A stretch of 64,000 bases of DNA from Microglena sp. YARC (lineage: Eukaryota; Chlorophyta; Chlorophyceae; Chlamydomonadales; Chlamydomonadaceae), in the NCBI GenBank assembly GCA_022414725.1, contig CM039463.1, positions 72,419,390 to 72,483,389 of the forward strand, written 5' to 3'. Shown here piece after piece: positions 61,198-64,000 of the stretch (position 1 is the first letter of the stretch; every line of letters starts with the position of its first letter). The notes beneath the pieces were generated by a model. It was given only the letters and a program-made list of their open reading frames with translations. It had not been told where the DNA came from and ran no database searches. The position numbers and the translations under genes were made by a program.

Positions 61198-64000
61198 GGT
61201 AGTGGAAGTTGAGGAAACGAGAGCGTGCGTTCAGTTCACTGTGCAATCTCAGCATGGTGGCGATCGTCAAGGACAGCTGAAGTGGCCAGGAGTAGACGAT
61301 TGTTGGGCTGCGGGCAACCCAGCTCGGCACCATGGCCATCCAAGTTAGGGCAACCAGCAATCCATATTTGAAGCGGATGTGCCACGCAAAGTTCCCAACG
61401 GAGGTCATGAAAGTAAAGCCCAGCCAAGAGCCTGTGCTGCCAATGGGGCCCGCCCACCTGTTGGTGCTAGCTGGGAGGAAGGCTGGCCCACTCCACATCC
61501 ACAACGCCAGGGACAGAAACCTCAGCATGGCACCAATGGCGACTCCGGGCTCCATCCATCGCCAGCGACCCATGAGGATAGCCAGAATGGTGAAAGCAGT
61601 ACCCACCGGTGCCCCTGGTTCCAGCAGAATGCACCCAACCAGGTTTTGGCTGAAGCCCTCCGTTTTCCAGAGCCAGTAGATGCTGCTGGCGCAATAGCCG
61701 ACACACATAACAAAGATTCCAGTACACATTTGCTGGACTTGCAGGGCGACGTAATGCTTCTCCATAGCACTATCAGCAAAGCCGAAAAAGCACTCGCCGA
61801 TGCGGACCGACAGGCTGGGCTTCCTCACAACCTTCCTGGACTGCCCCCCCTCGGCATTAGCAGCAAACCGGGAGAAAGTATTTCGGAGTTTTACATTCTG
61901 GCTGGAATTCCTCGCTTGCTTGGGCAGTACAGTTGCCTGACTAGGACTACAGCTGCCTTCTTGACTCAAGCCCAGAATCTCTCCACCCCTGAGCCCACCA
62001 ACCAATGCCCCCCCCCTGGACTCTTCAGCAGCAGCAGTTGGTGGGATGGCTTGGGATGAGATAGTTACAAGTTTGGTGGGAGTCAGGCTCCGAGCATGGG
62101 TCAGCTTCTGTTGAGGCAGAGTCTTAAGGTGAGTCGTGTTCCTGCTCTGTCGGCTCATGCTAGCCTCCATCACGGCCATTCGCTTGCTGAACTGTTTTGC
62201 TCCCCCTTGGTCCCAAGATTGCAAAATCACCGGGTCTCCCTTGCGCAACAGGTATTTGGCCACCTGCCCGTCTTTCACCAGCCGGGCTAGGTGCAAGGGG
62301 GTCATGCCCTGGTTGTCCTTGGTGTCCCATAGACTGGGGAGGTTGTAGGCATCAGACCAGCGCATGACCTCATCCAACATGGTATAACTCCCATTCCTGA
62401 CTGACAAGTGCATGATAGTACATCCCTGGGTGTTCTGAGCTCCACTGATGAAGTCATGGAAGGAGGGGGTGTCCTCCGAGCCTTCAGTACGCCCCCCAGG
62501 GACACAGGCACGGAGGGCAGGGGACTTGAGCAGCAGGTCTATGACATGCTTGGCTGAGTCTGTGCATCCCTTGCCAACCAGAAGCATCAGAAGATGGTTC
62601 CCAGCCCTCCACAAGTCTGCCAGTTTCTGCAAAATCAGAGGCTCCACTTTGTCCAACCCCTCCTCACTCACACCGTCTAGAAGCTGATGTTCAGTGTGCA
62701 AGGACTGCAGCCATAGGCCCAGTGCGCACACGATATCAGCACCCCAAGGCTGCTCGACATCTTGTGCTTTGAGGCTGTGGGGCATGTCCTGGGGGCGAAG
62801 GAGGCGCATACCACACAGCTCCGGCTCCATCACCGCCAAGGATTCGTTCAACAGAACCACAGTTCTGTCACCAACAATAACTTTGTCTCCAAGGTCCTGC
62901 ACGATGACGTTCAGTAACCCGCAGGGAGGCTCACACTGTAAGGTGTCCATGGGGAGCTTCACTTGGAGTGTTATACAGCCCAGTGGAGTAGAGCTTCCCA
63001 AAAGCACATCCTCCACCCCGGCCTGACAAACATCGCACTCCAAGATTTGATTCCTAAGGCTTGCTTTGATGGCTGAACCCGTGGGGAGCTCAGAGCACAG
63101 CAGGGGTAAGCACACAACACGGGCACCCTCCCCAGACTCGGGGACAGTCACAGCCAAGGGCATGCCGCGCAGCAAGTCAGTACGATGCTCGCTAGTGGGG
63201 TCTACCTTCGCAGACATGTTCATGTATGCAGGCAGCCCAAGCCAAGCCAGCCATGAGCAGCACTTGACAGCCTTCAGCACCTGTGCTGCTGAAGCATCTG
63301 TTCTGCCTGAAGCATCTGTACTGCTGGCCGCATCTGTACTACCTGAACCATCAGGGCGGGTGCGGACACCGACCAGCAGGCTGCCTCGCTGAAACACAAT
63401 ATCTGTGACGATGTACCCAGGGTTCTCCGCCTCAAATTTTTCCTTCAGCATGATCTTGGCATCAGATGCCAGGTCATTCGGATCGGCGTCTGGGATTCGC
63501 AGCCACACGGTGTGGTACTTTGGAATTGCAAGTGCTCCATAGGTACCGTTGTTGATTGCGTCGATTATGTCATATATCTCTTCGTCGCTCAGCTCATCGG
63601 AGGGCTCCTCAGGTGCAGCAATGACATTGGGCTCCTCGGGAGAAGCCATGATCGAAGGCACGACAGTGGTAGAGGGAATGACACGGGCAGCCATGGTAGA
63701 AGGCACGACAGAGGCAGCACTGACAGAAGGCACGGCAGAGGGCGCAACAGGGGCAGCCGCGAGGAATTCGTTGGCTGCATCGCTGCCTTCAGTGAACCAC
63801 CCAAACACGGATCGTGGGTAGAGTGAAGATGTGTGGGAGTGCGGTGCTTCAACCGAGTACGTTTGCTTGTTGAGAAATGCCCTACGGCACAGGTACTCAT
63901 GCCCTGAGGTGACCACCAAAGAAGCCACAGTGCTGCCAAAGATCTGAAACCACTGGGCGGCGGACAGGTCCCCATGTGAGCTGCATTCTTGGATCTCTGA
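61190..64000 (-). CDS. Ankyrin-repeat multi-pass membrane protein, 3' portion (5' beyond window)
   Basis: One uninterrupted frame of 936 codons from the window edge to TGA at 61190-61192, with no intron. The frame is open at 64000, so the start is outside. Visible order: an Ala/Pro/Ser/Val-rich segment with short repeats, an acidic SDELSDEEIYDIIDA block, a beta-rich middle with WGADIVCALGLWL, two ankyrin-type units (GCTIMHLSVRNG; DNQGMTPLHLARLVKDG), a basic Ser/Thr-rich linker, then five or six hydrophobic segments over the last ~200 residues (including CTGIFVMCVGYCASSIYWLW and LLVALTWMAMVP). Ankyrins before C-terminal membrane spans recall long SBP/SPL-type plant and algal regulators, but no SBP domain is in the window, so this is only a suggestion. 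The last codons and the stop lie in a dispersed AAGTTC repeat tail. Likely a membrane-anchored signalling or scaffold protein. Confidence 0.75.
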   Translation of the reverse strand, partial: SEIQECSSHGDLSAAQWFQIFGSTVASLVVTSGHEYLCRRAFLNKQTYSVEAPHSHTSSLYPRSVFGWFTEGSDAANEFLAAAPVAPSAVPSVSAASVVPSTMAARVIPSTTVVPSIMASPEEPNVIAAPEEPSDELSDEEIYDIIDAINNGTYGALAIPKYHTVWLRIPDADPNDLASDAKIMLKEKFEAENPGYIVTDIVFQRGSLLVGVRTRPDGSGSTDAASSTDASGRTDASAAQVLKAVKCCSWLAWLGLPAYMNMSAKVDPTSEHRTDLLRGMPLAVTVPESGEGARVVCLPLLCSELPTGSAIKASLRNQILECDVCQAGVEDVLLGSSTPLGCITLQVKLPMDTLQCEPPCGLLNVIVQDLGDKVIVGDRTVVLLNESLAVMEPELCGMRLLRPQDMPHSLKAQDVEQPWGADIVCALGLWLQSLHTEHQLLDGVSEEGLDKVEPLILQKLADLWRAGNHLLMLLVGKGCTDSAKHVIDLLLKSPALRACVPGGRTEGSEDTPSFHDFISGAQNTQGCTIMHLSVRNGSYTMLDEVMRWSDAYNLPSLWDTKDNQGMTPLHLARLVKDGQVAKYLLRKGDPVILQSWDQGGAKQFSKRMAVMEASMSRQSRNTTHLKTLPQQKLTHARSLTPTKLVTISSQAIPPTAAAEESRGGALVGGLRGGEILGLSQEGSCSPSQATVLPKQARNSSQNVKLRNTFSRFAANAEGGQSRKVVRKPSLSVRIGECFFGFADSAMEKHYVALQVQQMCTGIFVMCVGYCASSIYWLWKTEGFSQNLVGCILLEPGAPVGTAFTILAILMGRWRWMEPGVAIGAMLRFLSLALWMWSGPAFLPASTNRWAGPIGSTGSWLGFTFMTSVGNFAWHIRFKYGLLVALTWMAMVPSWVARSPTIVYSWPLQLSLTIATMLRLHSELNARSRFLNFHYHT

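Noticed and set aside
61379..62059. Plus-strand 226-codon frame
   Set aside because: Shadow of the 936-codon minus-strand gene, which has membrane spans and ankyrin motifs.

Overview
The window is nuclear DNA from a eukaryote with spliceosomal introns. All introns I could resolve are GT-AG, most with a GTGAGT or GTAAGT-like donor. The protein repertoire (a NIMA-related kinase, a DUF92/TMEM19 membrane protein behind a plastid-transit-like N-terminus, a SAP30-like Sin3 subunit) and short TTTAGGG telomere-like runs suggest a green alga, perhaps a large-genome prasinophyte. The taxon is inference only.

Four genes can be supported, all on the minus strand. (1) 7659-16997: DUF92/TMEM19 family, three exons, 539 aa. 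(2) 25401-33705: NEK-type Ser/Thr kinase, seven exons, 661 aa. Both models were built by hand and every splice phase closes. (3) 40633-48318: the last three exons of a SAP30-like protein; the 5' part is uncertain. (4) 61190-64000: the 3' 936 codons of a large ankyrin-repeat, multi-pass membrane protein that runs off the window. Weaker items are an isolated exon at 579-757, a possible first exon at 58900-59041, a decayed Ala-rich repeat gene at 52.9-54.4 kb and a LINE zinc-knuckle fragment at 36.1 kb.

The rest is repeats of two kinds. The first is tandem arrays. In genes 1-3 many arrays consist of copies of the neighbouring exon-intron boundary or of the stop-codon end of the CDS. Each copy carries a short piece of exon and usually its splice signal, and the introns and 3' flanks are largely built from them. 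This is the most striking feature of the window.

The second kind is small non-autonomous mobile elements. There is a tRNA-derived SINE family (three copies with 11-13 bp target duplications), two hAT-like MITE families (8 bp duplications), a foldback family with TIRs ending in the GCAGCTTCTAGGCAGCTCC motif (some copies inflated by internal minisatellites), a TA-flanked TIR element, and two dispersed families that share a 3' hairpin followed by TGTAAC. No intact transposase or reverse transcriptase was found.

Layout: 0-6.3 kb repeats; 6.3-17 kb DUF92 gene and its arrays; 17-24.9 kb repeats with nothing recognised as a gene; 24.9-33.9 kb NEK gene and arrays; 34-39.6 kb mostly unique, poor in recognisable genes; 39.6-49.2 kb SAP30-like gene with repeat-filled introns; 49.2-52.3 kb unique, nothing recognised; 52.3-58.7 kb pseudogene and mobile elements; 58.9-61.1 kb weak coding signals; 61.2-64 kb ankyrin/membrane gene.
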